NCBI GenBank assembly: GCA_963678675.1
Contig: OY783193.1
Span: 27,164,010 to 27,228,009, forward strand
Length of the DNA: 64,000 nt
DNA from: Xiphydria camelus
Lineage: Eukaryota > Arthropoda > Insecta > Hymenoptera > Xiphydriidae
Direction of reading: 5' to 3'
Shown here in pieces: positions 41,662-53,404 of this stretch. The position numbers and the translations under genes were made by a program. The notes under the pieces are model-generated. The model searched no databases. It was not told the origin of the DNA and saw only the letters and a list, made by a program, of their open reading frames with translations. How positions within the stretch are numbered: position 1 is the first letter of the stretch; every line of letters begins with the position of its first letter.

Positions 41662-41797
41662 TTTTTTTTAACTAGCTGACGATGCGCCTTTTTGATCAGC
41701 GCGTTCGCTGCGCGTCATCAGCGCGTATTAGCAGGTTGTATTAGCAAGGATCGTGTGTAAAAGTCACAACTTGCCGACTGCCTTGCGTTTGCTGAGC

Positions 41798-41799
<2 letters not shown>

Positions 41800-41861
<62 letters not shown>
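41800..41861. repeat. (CT)n microsatellite at the LINE 5' boundary
   Basis: About 31 CT units followed immediately by LINE coding sequence. A shorter (CT)n lies beyond the LINE 3' tail at about 45692-45714. Confidence 0.9.
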
Positions 41862-41863
<2 letters not shown>

Positions 41864-43856
41864 GGTCAATTCCAAGAAGTACGCACCGTGGATGTCGCCT
41901 GAACTCAAACTCGCCCAGCGCGTTGTTCGGTCTACATATCGGAGGTACAGGCGCAACAACAGGCAAAAGGATCTTAATAATTATCGCAAAGCACGCGATC
42001 GGCTCCGCTCCTCATTGACAGATGCCAGAGCAGCTTATTATCGTGCGAGGCTGGAGGGGCTGTCACTATCGGCCATGTGGCAGGAGCTGAGAAGCTTGGG
42101 ACTAATCAAGGCCACAAGTTCACCGCCACTCGTTGTGGCGCCTGAGCAGCTCAACTTCGACCTTGCCCAGATCGCAACTAGTGCGCCTTCGCCCTCGTCT
42201 ATATCTCTGATCAGCAATGTTGAAGCTGCTAATCCTCCACAACTGCTCGACAGACCGGAGCTGGACCTTAAACCAGTCACTGCTGAAATGGTTGAAAGTG
42301 CTGTCCGAAAATCCAAGTCGAACGCCACCGGTGCTGATGGCCTTGGTTTGAGGATGCTCCTCCCGACTCTACATATAATCATCGGTTTCCTGGTCTCGAT
42401 CTTCAACTGATCAATCACTGGCTGCGAGTTCCCCGTTGCCTGGAAGAGAGCTATAGTGGTCCCGATAAACAAGCTTGCTACGCCGAGAACCTCCAGCGAG
42501 TATCGGCCAATTTCACTTCTGCCTACCCTCAGTAAGGTCCTCGAGCGTCTGATCTTTGACCAAATATCGGAGTATATAAAACGTTACTCAGTGTTGGATC
42601 CATGGCAGTGTGGATTTCGAGCAGGGTACAGTACGGAGACGGCCCTTGTAAAACTGATAAATGATGTCAGATGCGGAATGGACAGGCGTCAAGTCACTGT
42701 TCTGGTGCTATTTGACTTTTCAAAGGCGTTTGATACTGTACCCCATGATTTGCTTCTACAAAAGCTGGCAAAAATTGGGTTTTCACATATGGCGAGGAAA
42801 TGGATATTATCGTACTTTTTGACGGGTAGGTAGTAAGCGGTCAAATATGATAACAATCTGCTTACGAACTGGATTTCAACAAACACCGGCGTTCCCCAAG
42901 GGTCCGTATTAGGACCACTGCTATTTTCACTTTATATTAATGATGATGGGACAGTGACCAGAACGGCAAAGCGTTTATTGTTTGCCGATGATTTGCAAAT
43001 ATACGTGACATGCGCGCCAGCTGATCTGCCGGACTGTATCCGTAAGCTTAACGAGGATATCTTGGCGATTGAAACATGGGCATCTGCAAATCGCCTCCGT
43101 CTCAATATAGCTAAGACCAAGGCCATCGTTTTGGGCAATAGTCGTCTTGTCAACCAAATAAATTTCGACCATCTTCCACCACTGGGAAATAACCTCAACA
43201 CCATCCCCTTCGAGGCGACAGTTAGAAATCTGGGAGTGATACTGGATTCAAAAATGACATTTCGTAAGCATCTGGCCAGCATTACATCTCAGGTCAATGG
43301 CGTCTACTACAAGCTTAATCAACTCCGCGACTACACGGACGTCAATCTTCGCAAGTGTTTGGTCGCAGCACTGGTCCTTCCTTATATAAACTATTGCTCT
43401 GTCACTCTCGTTGGCGCCAGTGCTGAGGTTGACTTGAGGTTGCAGAGGCTGGTCAACAGGGGCATTAGATTCATATTTAACCTGCCGCGTGACTCGCCGA
43501 TTACGCAGTACCGTCGTCAGTTGGGCTGGTTATCGGTGGGGAGCTCAAGAACTTGTGCAGTGGCCTGTCTAACATTTAGTGTTCTCCGAGAGGAGACACA
43601 CTTCCTTAAAGATTTGCTTATTAGCCGTACAGCCCGGCGACCACTAAGAAATCAAGTAAGTCATTTGCTCCAAATACCAGGCTACAGGACTGATGCTTAT
43701 AGGAGTGCCTTCGCTGTCACAGCTCCTTATATCTGGAACTCGGTAATGAGGCCAAGCAGGCACCGTCTCGTTCAGCCTTTAGACATATCTTTAAAAATCA
43801 CCCTAATAGGCTGGAAACTCCAGATAACGGTAATGCGCATTAATCTATTGTAATCT
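41862..43856 (+). mobile_element. 5'-truncated Jockey/CR1-group LINE, coding part
   Basis: It begins inside ORF2, upstream of reverse transcriptase, and runs to the end of the ORF at 43853. The 3' untranslated region is interrupted at 43861 and appears to continue at 45397-45690, ending CAATAAACATACTATCAATC with short TCAA repeats. The endonuclease domain and ORF1 are missing. Confidence 0.82.
41892..43853 (+). pseudogene. LINE ORF2 reverse transcriptase with three in-frame stops
   Basis: One continuous frame with stops only at 42408-42410, 42831-42833 and 42834-42836, and no frameshift. RT motifs in order: SEYRPISLLPTLSKVLERL, FDFSKAFDTVPHDLLLQKL, GVPQGSVLGPLLFSLYIND and the catalytic LLFADDLQIY (about 42978). 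The thumb and C-terminal region (LNIAKTKAIVLG; LGVILDSKMTFRKHL; LQRLVNRGIRFIFNL) is typical of the Jockey/CR1/Daphne group. No endonuclease domain is visible. Intact frame with few lesions suggests fairly recent death. Confidence 0.85.
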
Positions 43857-43860
43857 ATAT

Positions 43861-44335
43861 ACAGGGTGTTCATTTTAAAACTTACCACCCACGTTATCTG
43901 CGTAAAGAGACATATTTCTGAAAATCGCCGAGACACGTCAACAAAATTATTGAGGGGGAACATTTTTTATAAAAATTCGACGCCCCCCCCCCCCTCAACC
44001 ACCTGACTCCGGGGGCGGTAACCCCAATATTCTTAAATGGAACAGGGGGTCGAGTGATACCTCATTTTAAAGGGCTTTTAATTGTGTACATTTTGACGTC
44101 CTACTTTTCAAATTTGACGTTAAAATGAGGTATCACTCGACCCCCTGTTCCATTTAAGAATATTGGGGTTACCGCCCCCGGAGTCAGGTGGTTGAGGGGG
44201 GGGGGGGGGGGGGCGTCGAATTTTTATAAAAAATGTTCCCCCTCAATAATTTTGTTGACGTGTCTCGGCGATTTTCAGAAATATGTCTCTTTACGCAGAT
44301 AACGTGGGTGGTAAGTTTTAAAATGAACACCCTGT
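43861..44335. mobile_element. 475-bp palindromic MITE in the LINE 3' region
   Basis: ACAGGGTGTTCATTTTAAAA and ACTTACCACCCACGTTATC are mirrored at the right by GATAACGTGGGTGGTAAGT and GAACACCCTGT (44335). Pairing continues to the centre near 44098, with runs of 12 C and about 16 G. TATA on both sides allows a TA duplication. Confidence 0.85.
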
Positions 44336-45395
44336 ATATAAAAATGAATGATTGTCTGTCTGTCTGTCTGCATGTCTCTTATGCCTTCCTAAACCGTTCA
44401 TCCGATTGCGATGAAATTTTGGGAAATGGTTGGACGCATGCCCGCGATGGTTTCTGAGTTAGTAAATCTTATACAGGGTGTTCAAAAAGTCCCGGTACGG
44501 CCGATTATCTCAGCGGGAAAACATTTAGAGAAAAATGTTTAATACAAAACTTTAAGGATTTTACCTTGGCTATCCATTGATCGTATTGGATTTGACCTTG
44601 ACCGTGACCTTTAAGGTAATATCAAATGCCTTCCTAAACCGGTCATTCGATTGCGATGAAACTTTGGGGAATGGTTGGACGCATGCCCGCGAAGGTTTCT
44701 GAGTTAGTAAATCTTATACAGGGTGTTCAAAAAGTACCGGTACGGATGATTATTATGCCTTCCTAAACCGTTCATCCGATTGCGATGAAACTTTGGGAAA
44801 TGGTTGGACGCATGCCCGCGAAGGTTTCTGAGTTAGTAAATCTTATAAAAGATGTTCAAAAAGTACCGGTACTGATGATTATTATGCCTTCCTAAACCGT
44901 TCATCCGATTGCGATGAAAAGTTGGGAAATGGTTGGACGCATGCCCGCGAAGGTTTCTGAGTTAGTAAATCTTATACAGGGTGTTCAAAAAGTCGAACTA
45001 TACTTGACCTAAATTTGACCTCCGCTAATAATAAAGGTAACATGAAAAAAATGGTCAAGGACACATTTGAACGCGAAAAAAAATTAATTTGACCTTGATA
45101 TAACCTGTAAGGTCATGGTCAAGGTCAAATCCAATATGACCATTGGGTAGCCCGGGAAAAATACTAAAAGTTTTGTATTAAAAATTTTTCTATAAAATGA
45201 TTTCCCGCTGAGATATTCAGCCGTACCGGGACTTTTTGAAGGTCAAGTACAGTTCGGCTTCATACCATGAAAACTATGGGCCCTATACAAATTCTTTTTG
45301 ATAGTAGGGTTTAGGATTTTTCCGTAGCTAACAATGTGGTGGACGGACAAAATCAATCCACAATCTACCCGTGCGAAGCCGGGACGGGCTGCTAG
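44336..45395 (+). mobile_element. Non-autonomous Helitron with 129-bp minisatellite
   Basis: The left end reads TATAAAAATGAATGATTGTC and TGTCTGTCTGCATG, a common start of insect Helitrons, and the right end is the GC hairpin with CTAG at 45392-45395. Minisatellite units at about 44385, 44626, 44755 and 44884. It lacks the H outer ends, so it is the plain Helitron form of the sequence carried by H. Confidence 0.75.
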
Positions 45396-45396
45396 T

Positions 45397-45715
45397 GGTA
45401 TATAAAATCAAGGAACGGTTTGTCTATAGTTGCTTGGGTGGCGGGTCGTTTGGCAATCTAACGTTTACTCGTAGGCACTCTGCTTATTACCATACTACTA
45501 TATTTGCGATCGTAAGAGAGAGCACTCTCATCGTTGTTTTTCATACATTTACATATATACTTATTTCTTATACTTTACTTATACCTATATACTCTATTGC
45601 TTAACTATACTATAAGATTACATAAATGCTTACTGTGTAGCATTGTTACACAATCTTTGTTGAATTCTGGGCAATAAACATACTATCAATCAATCAATCT
45701 CTCTCTCTCTCTCTA
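45397..45715 (+). repeat. Probable LINE 3' UTR continuation, TCAA tail and (CT)n
   Basis: AT-rich, ends TTGAATTCTGGGCAATAAAC, then ATACTATCAATCAATCAATC and CT repeats. GCGCGTCGTCAGCTAGTT after it is the reverse of AACTAGCTGACGATGCGC at 41670. Confidence 0.55.
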
Positions 45716-45749
45716 ATCGCGTATAACGCGCGTCGTCAGCTAGTTTAAA

Positions 45750-46334
45750 AAACTCCTAGTTTAAAAAGGCCCTTAGTTCTGACGTAGGCAGGGTTCTCAG
45801 GTAAAGAGACCCCTGACTTCTGATCGCTTTATCGCGTAGTTTCCGACAAGGCGGAGAAAAGAACGGCGTAGCGCGTCACTACACATTCATTGTTGTCAGC
45901 CGACGTATCGCGTGTTAACAGTTTGAAAACAATTGAACATCGAATTTCGCAACTAGAACGCACTCAATGATAAACGGAAAATCGGTAAAAATGTTTTCAG
46001 CCTAGATGACTGATTAAAAAATTATGAATGATAAATAAAATCACCAACATGTAATGATTTTATAATTAATGTTTCTATAATATTTACATTTTCCCCAGAA
46101 CAATTCGTTCGTGAAAGAAGTCATAAAAATCGTAAATGAACAAACTATGCGGTTTTTTCACCGTTTCAGTAATTTTAACGAATCGGTGGAAACCGGATAT
46201 TATGTTTATAACATAGCATTCGATTTGCACCGATTTGTTAAAATTATCGAATCAGTGAATAAACTGCACAGTGTTTACCGGCTGTAAGCCAACTCTAACT
46301 ACCGACTCGATCTCTACCGGTATAAATGAAAAAT
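45750..46334. other. Unassigned, one palindrome
   Basis: An inverted repeat at about 46130-46275 pairs GTTTTTTCACCGTTTCAGTA and ATTTTAACGAATCGGTG with AATCAGTGAATAAACTGCAC and CACCGATTTGTTAAAAT. Nothing else recognised. Confidence 0.4.
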
Positions 46335-46850
46335 TTATTGTGGTCTTTATCAATCTATCATTAGAGAATAATCAATGTATATGGTGTAACTAAGCATAAT
46401 TTTGGTTATAACCATACATATATTTATTGAGAAAATTCGATGTAAAAATTGAGGGGGGGAGGGGGCAGACATAAAGATACACGGGTTCTCGCTGCTCGCT
46501 TTACGCCGAGATGAACGAACATACCTACTACACGCTCACTGTACGAGTATTGGTGTACGAAGCAGTACGCGGAGCGTTCTTTAAAGCCTTGTATGGACAG
46601 CGCGTTCCAGTGTGCGAGCCTTCGTACACACGTACATGATGTCCCGACCCGAGCAGAACCGCACAGTTACAGGGACCTTGAAATTTATCGTCGGCTGGGC
46701 TTTGTACAAATATCGAGTGGTCACAGGTCGTCGCCGCAAAGGGAAGTGTACGTGAGTATGAAGGCCGGACGGTGGCGACGCCAGCAGAACCAGTAGCGAA
46801 AGCACGAAATGCCAAAACCAGAATCTCCTATTGACTATTGAACGCAAAGG
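46335..46850. other. Family W fragment and unassigned GC-rich sequence
   Basis: 46335-46500 matches W (AAGCATAATTTTGGTTATAACC; GAGGGGGCAGACAT) in reverse. 46500-46850 contains TACACGCTCACTGTA, as in Y at 4115, and otherwise unique sequence. The tail of the Ulp1-like frame reads through here without meaning. Confidence 0.4.
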
Positions 46851-47579
46851 CGTTCCAATTCCTGTATAGATACTCTCGGTTGGAGGGTCGGTCGGACGGT
46901 CGGACGGTTTTATTAATTCGATAATCTCGACCGAGATTATGGATAATGTTTCAGGTTTCTTGCCTAAAATTAATGACACAGCGATAGCAATAGCAAATAA
47001 ACCATAGTCAGTATTATTTTCTTGTCTTTGAACCTTCGGAAATCGTATGTTATCAAGATTGAAATCAGGATATAATCGTTGGAGAAAAATTTTCTGATGT
47101 TCATCGATGTTGCTATTATTCAACGGATCATAAATTAATAATTGATCTTGGCGGCAATCGTAGTAACTGCATACCCAATGATTTAGTGAAGGCAAAATTT
47201 GTATATGATCAGTTTGCGAAGGCACCGGAAAAATTTTAGCAGGTTTTTGGATGTAAATGGTGTCGTAAGGCATGTATTGAGTACTATTCTGGACAATAGA
47301 AGTAAAAACACTCATGTGTTTGTTATTAAGACATCCACCGTTCTCAATTTTCTGTATTTCTTCTCGTTGAAGAAGTAGAAGATCCAATTGTGGTAATTTT
47401 TGCCACGTTACTACTCTTTTAGTGACCCTTCTCACCACTTGTTGCGAAGCATACGAATGTTCAAATAAAATGTCATTCTGAGAATTTGGTATTGATTGTT
47501 GCTCTTCACCGGTTTCTACGGGATCGCTGAGGTGTATGCGATAAAAAGAAGAATGATCAACGTCCATCGTACCAAACAA
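46851..47579 (-). pseudogene. Ulp1-like protease copy 2: open frame, catalytic Cys replaced by Tyr
   Basis: The frame starts near 47579 (MDVDHSSFYRIHLSDP at 47567) and stays open through the protease region, so the breaks of copy 1 are absent. His (LNHWVC), Asp (LIYDPLN) and Gln (VQRQENN) are present, but the motif reads NTDYGLFA: codon 47006-47004 is TAT where copy 1 has TGT. The nucleophile is lost, so no protease activity is expected. After SLILGKKPETLS the similarity to copy 1 ends and the frame runs into unrelated sequence to 46581. Upstream 47580-47655 matches 26380-26454. Confidence 0.82.
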
Positions 47580-47653
47580 TAGCTCCCTTTATTTTTTAGA
47601 CTTATCATTGACATCGACACAGATACAAAAATCTAAGCCAGCGTAACATCTAT

Positions 47654-48420
47654 AGATTATCAAGAGACACGGTAGTGTCTCGCGGCATGTTCATTCAAGT
47701 CGTCAGAACAACGCCGCTAGCGCTGTCGCCGCGAGCACCCGTGTATGGGAGAGCGTCCACCAAAGTGGCGTGGCATGCGACGTGGCAAGTAGCATGCATC
47801 TAGCATGTCACTTCGAGTTGAAACCAACGGTAAGAAATGAATCAGCGCACACCGAAGTAGCGCCGCCAGAAACATGCTAGTGGCATGTCACGTCACTGCT
47901 TCTACCGGTTCTACTTTTGGCGACGTGCTACTAGCAGCCCGTTCACACCATAGGGTATACCTACTCACAGTTTCGGTAATTTTAACGAACGGTACAAACC
48001 GAATGCTATATTGTAACATATCAAGAGACACGGTAGTGTCTCGCGGCATGTTCATTCACGCCAGAGCGCTCTCGCCGCGAGCACCCGTGTATCTTTACAG
48101 GAAAGATGTCTGCCCCCTTCACCCCTCAATTTTTACATCGAATTTTCTCAGTAAATACACGGTTATAACCAAAACTATGCTTAGTTACGCCATATAAATC
48201 GTCTATTCTCTATTGATAGAGACCAGAATAAATGTTGTAAGTTATATATTAACAAAGATTTTTCCTTAGCAACGCGAAGCCACGCCCCTTGCCCCGAAAA
48301 GTCGAGGATTTCCTTTCTGGCTGCGATATATATATGTCAAAATGTCACAATTTTTTCGGCTATCTTCGGCAATGGTCGGAAACACATACAAGCGCCATCA
48401 AATGTGTGGGATATATTTCG
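47654..48420 (+). mobile_element. Family W pieces: two terminal ends
   Basis: A W end (ATCAAGAGACACGGTAGTG... GCGAGCACCCGTGTAT) lies at 47654-47745 and again at 48019-48090, continuing to about 48420 (TTTACAGGAAAGATGTCTGC; TTAGTTACGCCATATAAATC). Between them is sequence rich in GGCATGT/CACGTC phrases. Confidence 0.6.
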
Positions 48421-48429
48421 GCTTCCATC

Positions 48430-49700
48430 GTCGATCGACTGTTCAGTGACGATCGTGTTCGGTGATGATCGAAAGTGCGTGTACAAAAGTGCGACCGATA
48501 GGCGGGATGTGTCACCGCGAGTGCACCCGAGGAGCGTCTCCAGGGCTTGGATCCGACATTTCGCGAGTGATCGGAGTGAATAGTGCCTCCCTATCATTTT
48601 TCCAACTCCAATTCCTCGCGCTTCGCTCTCGACGCGACGGCGGAAAAGTGGAAGCGACTGCTCGAGGAATCGGTTTTATCCCGCCTCCTAGTGATTTTCC
48701 TCCCACGGCCCTCGCTCGTGCACCCGCGACCGCATGGTGGACTCTCCCCGACGGAAATTTATTCCTCGAGGAAGTCTCTCCGCGCTCCTCGTTGACGTCC
48801 GAGCGACGATCGCTGCGAGGTTATCTTCCATAACCTATCCTTATGTCGCCTGGGTGATTATCTTCCTATCTCGGATGATTGACGGCAGCGTTCGCGCGAG
48901 AAGCTTCGAGGAGTTTCGCTCGCTGAAAGTAAAACGCATCGCGTCCACAGCCATGGTAAGTAATTTTTAGAAGTGAGAGGAAATGATCATTCGGATTTTT
49001 TCGATGCCTAATAACCGAATTACACACCTCATACCTAATTGCAGAGAGAAGCTAGTGCCGCTGGCAGCCGTGAAGGAAGAGGTTATCGTCAACATGGTCG
49101 CCAGGAAAGCGATTTTAACTGCCTCTTCGGTCGCCGAGGCAAAGTCCGACCACACTGGCATCGCTGGCTGGCTGTATCGGCGCCTCTGGTTTTGACCGTC
49201 AACCCAACAGAGGCTCGATGTAATCATAAAATGAAGGAAGGTGAACCAAATCTGTGCGAGAAGAAAGGTTCGTTGATTACTGTTTTCTCAATTGATATGT
49301 CGACTGATACTCACCAACCGACGATTCATTCTCAATCCTGTTCCTCGTACCTTACGTATCGCTCACACCACTTTGTAGAACCCGTTCACCACTGACGCTC
49401 CCGTCCAGTTTTAAATACTTCTTAGACACGCGCGGAAATAATTTGTGAAACAAATAGGTATAAGGCGTGTCATTCAGTTGGACATCAAAAAACCCGAATG
49501 ATTATTTCCTCTCACTTCTAAACATTACTTACCATTTATTCAAAGATTCACAATTTCAAGCTTCGACTTCGATCTCCCAAATTAATGGCCATCGGAAGAT
49601 CAGACGTTTCGCACTTTTCGTAAGAACGTATATACGTGAAAGCGACAAGCGTCGTCTGATTTCCTGATGGCTGTCAATTCGGAAGATTACTTATCATTAT
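48430..49700 (+). other. GC-rich stretch, possible host exon with splice donor
   Basis: 48430-48957 is much more GC-rich than its surroundings and ends GCCATG|GTAAGTAA, a strong 5' splice site at 48955. AATTGCAG at about 49038-49045 could be an acceptor. The frame after it gives no family I know. CCTCTCACTTCTAAACATTACTTACCAT (49507-49534, in two words) is the reverse of 48952-48980, which suggests a repeat instead. 49790-49840 echoes 48535-48580. Treat as undecided. Confidence 0.25.
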
Positions 49701-50182
49701 TTTTCACCACCTCTACAAGTTATTCAATACTAATTCAAAACTTTTATATTTTAAGGTTACACGAATCGCTTCGATCTCCCGAATTGACAGCTATTAGAAG
49801 ATCTCCAGAGGGCTCGGATCTGCCATTTCGCAAGTGATCGGTATAAAATATACAAATATAGTAATAGCGTGTAGCATACGAACTGAACTAAAGAATAGCG
49901 TGTAATATAGAAAACCTGTTGTTAATTCTATCGTTAACAACACATATAGGTAGGTAAATGCACGGTAGACACATCCATAGTATCAGCGCGAGATAAGTAT
50001 TTCAAAAAATAATCTAAGCAATTTAAAAATAAAATTCTTTATTTGGTACATTTGTTTGTGTGTGTGTGTGTGTTCGTGCGTGCGTGCGCGGGTGTTTGTA
50101 TTTTTTTAAAAAATAAACAGAAATTTTTTTAAATTTCTTCTTCTATCAGCAGAATTCCGCCTTCCTCTCCAGTATCTATAAC
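49701..50182. other. AT-rich sequence with a (GT)n run
   Basis: A GT-rich microsatellite at about 50050-50098 (GTGTGTGTGTGTGTG then GTGCGTGCGTGCGCGG). No gene seen. Confidence 0.5.
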
Positions 50183-50614
50183 CTTTTATGAACTGTTCGT
50201 GGTAGGAGGCAGCGATCGATAATAGAGACTCGTCGTAGACAAGTTCGTCTATTAAAACTAAAAGGCAATTGGTGTGCAACTGGAACATCATCGCAGGAAT
50301 AATTTGTCTACGATTAGTCACAATCATTGATCGTTGCCCCCTACGATCAACAATTCGTACAAGGTAAATGCTTTGAAAGAAGTAAAAGTTACTTAGAGCA
50401 GGAATAGTTGAAACAAAAATCGCATATTGCAATGAAAGTACTATGGGTGAAAGGCGCTCGGTGACAAGCCTAACATTCTCCGATCCATCGAGTCATCTTT
50501 TTACGGACAGGACATGAGCTAGATCCTCTTCGATTGCACCTGTACGAGATGACATGTCAGAAAATCGTGAGTTCATGAAAATCTTCTAACCTCCTCGTTC
50601 TGCAATAATACCTC

Positions 50615-51305
50615 TAAAAAAAGAGAAAAAATCACCTCTAAAGTTGAGCTTGTAAGTATTTGTACAAGTTCTCAACAACGAGTTTCCAAGAGACGGCGTG
50701 GCCGAGCGGTTAAAGCGCTAGTCTACTAACTCGGGGATCGCGTGTTCGAGGCTCCTCATGTGCTTCTTTTTTTTTTGCAAATAAAAATGTTCATTTAATC
50801 ATAATTTGATAACAATCAACGTTACTAATCAATATTTTTTTTAATTTCAATTATATTTTAATTCTGGGAGCTGTGTTGAAAAAAATTAAAATTGTAGAAA
50901 AATAGCAGTTATTATTCGCTTTCGGTGAGCTCAGGCTTACAATTTGTGGGATGATAATTGTCATAAAAGCACTCAAAACATAAATTAAGTTGACAATGAC
51001 TACAGGAGATAAAACCGGTATTGCTGCAAGCGCAGGGAGTCTTCAATTTATTTAAAGGAAAGCATACTTCATTCACGTTGGAAAAAAAATATTATTTAAT
51101 AACGTTGATTGTTATCAAATTATGATTAAATGAACATTTTATTTGCAAAAAAAAGAAGCACATGAGGAGCCTTGAACACGCGATCCCCGAGTTAGTAGAC
51201 TAGCGCTTTAACCGCTCGGTCACGCCGCCTCTTGGAAACTCGTTGTTGAGAACTTGTACAAATACTTACAAGCTCAACTTTAGAGGTGATTTTTTCTCTT
51301 CTTTT
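50615..51305. mobile_element. Intact foldback with a tRNA-like block in each arm
   Basis: Arms of about 215 bp: AGAGAAAAAATCACCTC at the left is mirrored by GAGGTGATTTTTTCTCT at the right. tRNA-like blocks occupy about 50692-50763 (forward) and 51157-51232 (reverse), followed by T runs pointing inward. AATCAACGTTACTAATC and AACGTTGATTGTTATC mark the inner ends. Loop about 280 bp. Confidence 0.82.
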
Positions 51306-51409
51306 TGAGTGTTGCACCCTAGGGTTGTGGTGATGTACTATACTAGTGGTGCTCTATAAATGAGTAAAGATTCGGCCAAATCGGTGACCCGAAAGCCTGA
51401 GCCTCTCTT

Positions 51410-52253
51410 GTTAGAGAGTTGAAAGTAAAACGTCTTCATGGATTTCTGTAGACGACCAAAATATAAGAAAAATCCGATGGCCTGTAAATTCGAAAGCGGT
51501 ATATGTTTTATTTCTCCAAAATACTAAGGCAAAGTTAAAAATATAAGGGCTCTCTAGTCTATAAGTCCCTTTCAAAATATCACGAGAATAAATCAAAAGT
51601 AACGTGGTTATAATTAATTGGCTCGTATCGGTATAAAATGTGAGACTTTAATTTTGTGGTAATAAAAAGCTATTCTTCTACATGTACGTATCTTCCTCTT
51701 GAATAAATTCCAAAAAGTAGTGATATCCCCCCACAAAAACAGATTCTCTGTAAAAAAAAGGCGGCATGTTCATTCAGTGCCAACAAAAATTGATACGTAA
51801 AATACTCTCCAAAAAAGATTTGAAATCAATTAAGATCGCCATGTTCAAGATTTATATATAAAAAGTAAAAGGCATCATTTGAAAGGGAAATTATTGTAAA
51901 TCAGGTTACTAAAAAATTCGACTAAAAAAATTTATAAACAAATTTTAATAAAAAAGAACTTGCCGCGTTTTTTCCTTCAAAATAAAAAATTCAGACAGAG
52001 AATTATATTCGATGTTTATGCACTTATGATTTTAAATAAATTCATACACTCTTATATGATACCACCAGTATACCGAACGTCGCACGGGAAACCGATCAGG
52101 CGGGGGCCTTCTGGATTTCTCTGAATTTGACTTCGACAGTGCAATTTATGAATCACTCTAGCACTGTCCAAGCACTGCCAATATTCGGTATAGTGAACAA
52201 AATATGAAAACTTAAACGCGGCAAGTTCTTTTTTATTAAAATTTTTTTATATA
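51410..52253. mobile_element. Family X foldback, copy 4
   Basis: Left outer arm and left core arm complete, loop present, right arm ends after AACGCGGCAAGTTC and TTTTTTATTAAAA. No Z insertion. Confidence 0.78.
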
Positions 52254-53215
52254 TATTAGACTGATTCCAAAAAAGCTTTTTTAATTAATTGTCTTGGCGG
52301 GCACTTAAAACGTTAGTATTTAATGTAACTTAATGTAACTGTAAGAATATGCCATCGGGTGCACATTCTCACTCAATATTTAGGGGTGTCTCAATCGCTT
52401 TTTCTGATTTCCATTTGAATAACACGGTGAAATTTTTCAATCATTGGGGTTTAGTGTTAATTCCTTCTACGGTAAAAAAATGTCCCCGTAAAAAATTAGA
52501 AAAATTGGGAATTTTAGATGTAATTGACGTAAAGAAATATTATTTTAAATTATTAAATAGAATATTTGTTCCCCCATAATTATCATTTAATTCTATTTAA
52601 TAATTCGCGACGATCCGTACAGTCATTGTCTTCCGAGAAAGGTCTGACCGAGGCATTCGCGGTCTACATTCGCCAAATTAGATCTCTTTTACCTCCCAAG
52701 ATTAACCGTATGTTTCGCAAGGTATTTCCAATTGTGATTTTATCAAACGAAACGAACCGATGGGTCGAAGTCCGTCTATGGTAACACGGAACAGGTAGTA
52801 TGCCCTTCGGTGCGAACTCCGAATGCCTATGTCGATTTTTCTTTTATTATGGGACAGACCCCTCTTTTACGCTAAAAACCCTCTCAGCACCGTCATCCTA
52901 TCTTTTCTTACAATGAAAAATTTCCAGGCAGTAATTTTCCCCACTTCTCTTTTCCCCCCGCCCTGTACTTGAGATACTCTTCCGATTTTCCAAAAATCCG
53001 CAGTTCTTGACGTTCGAATCTCGAGAGTCTCCACGCGAGTCTATCCAATCGCCCCTTGTTCCGTCTCACGATAGACATAATTCGGCACATCGGTTCATGC
53101 AGCTTGATATCTAAGCGAAGCACTAATTTAGAATTAATCCCATCATTAGTCATAATGACAACGGACGCGGTCTGTTTCGGAGAACCGAGGCTGGTAATGA
53201 GTTCGTAGTCCCGCA
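52254..53215. other. Unassigned, apparently low-copy
   Basis: Not matched elsewhere in the window. Frames at 52349-52579 (plus), 52566-52784 (plus) and 52908-53216 (minus, 102 residues, Arg-rich, MRDYELITSLGSPKQ start) show no motif I know. AT-rich at the left, mixed at the right. Confidence 0.35.
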
Positions 53216-53404
53216 TCTTTCCTAAAAGGCTAATTGCTGGACGAGTCGGAATAAACTGTCATGCCACTGCCACGTCTGTGCCATGTCACATGCCACGCCA
53301 CTTTGGTGGGCGCTTTCCTGAAAAGCATGCCACGCCACTGTCACGCCACTGCCACGTCTGTGCCATGTCGCGTGCCACGCCACTTTGGTGAGCGCTCTCC
53401 CTAT
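53216..53404. repeat. Short tandem repeats of CCACGCCACT type
   Basis: GCCACTGCCACGTCTGTGCC, CATGCCACGCCACTTTGG and TGAGCGCT or GGGCGCTTTC recur twice about 110 bp apart. They lead directly into W sequence. Confidence 0.6.

Larger units (their letters stand above)
50183..52253. repeat. Segmental repeat, copy B (uninterrupted)
   Basis: Partner of 5498-8999 without element G and without Z. It therefore preserves the empty sites TTTAA at 51207-51211 and TAATAAAAAGC at 51660. Ends where AT repeats begin (TATATATATTAGAC). Confidence 0.85.

Noticed and set aside
41718..41966. Arg/Glu repeat protein on the minus strand
   Set aside because: It is the (CT)n microsatellite translated as Arg-Glu.
46581..46850. 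C-terminal extension of the second Ulp1-like frame
   Set aside because: Similarity to copy 1 stops after SLILGKKPETLS; the rest is read-through into unrelated flank.
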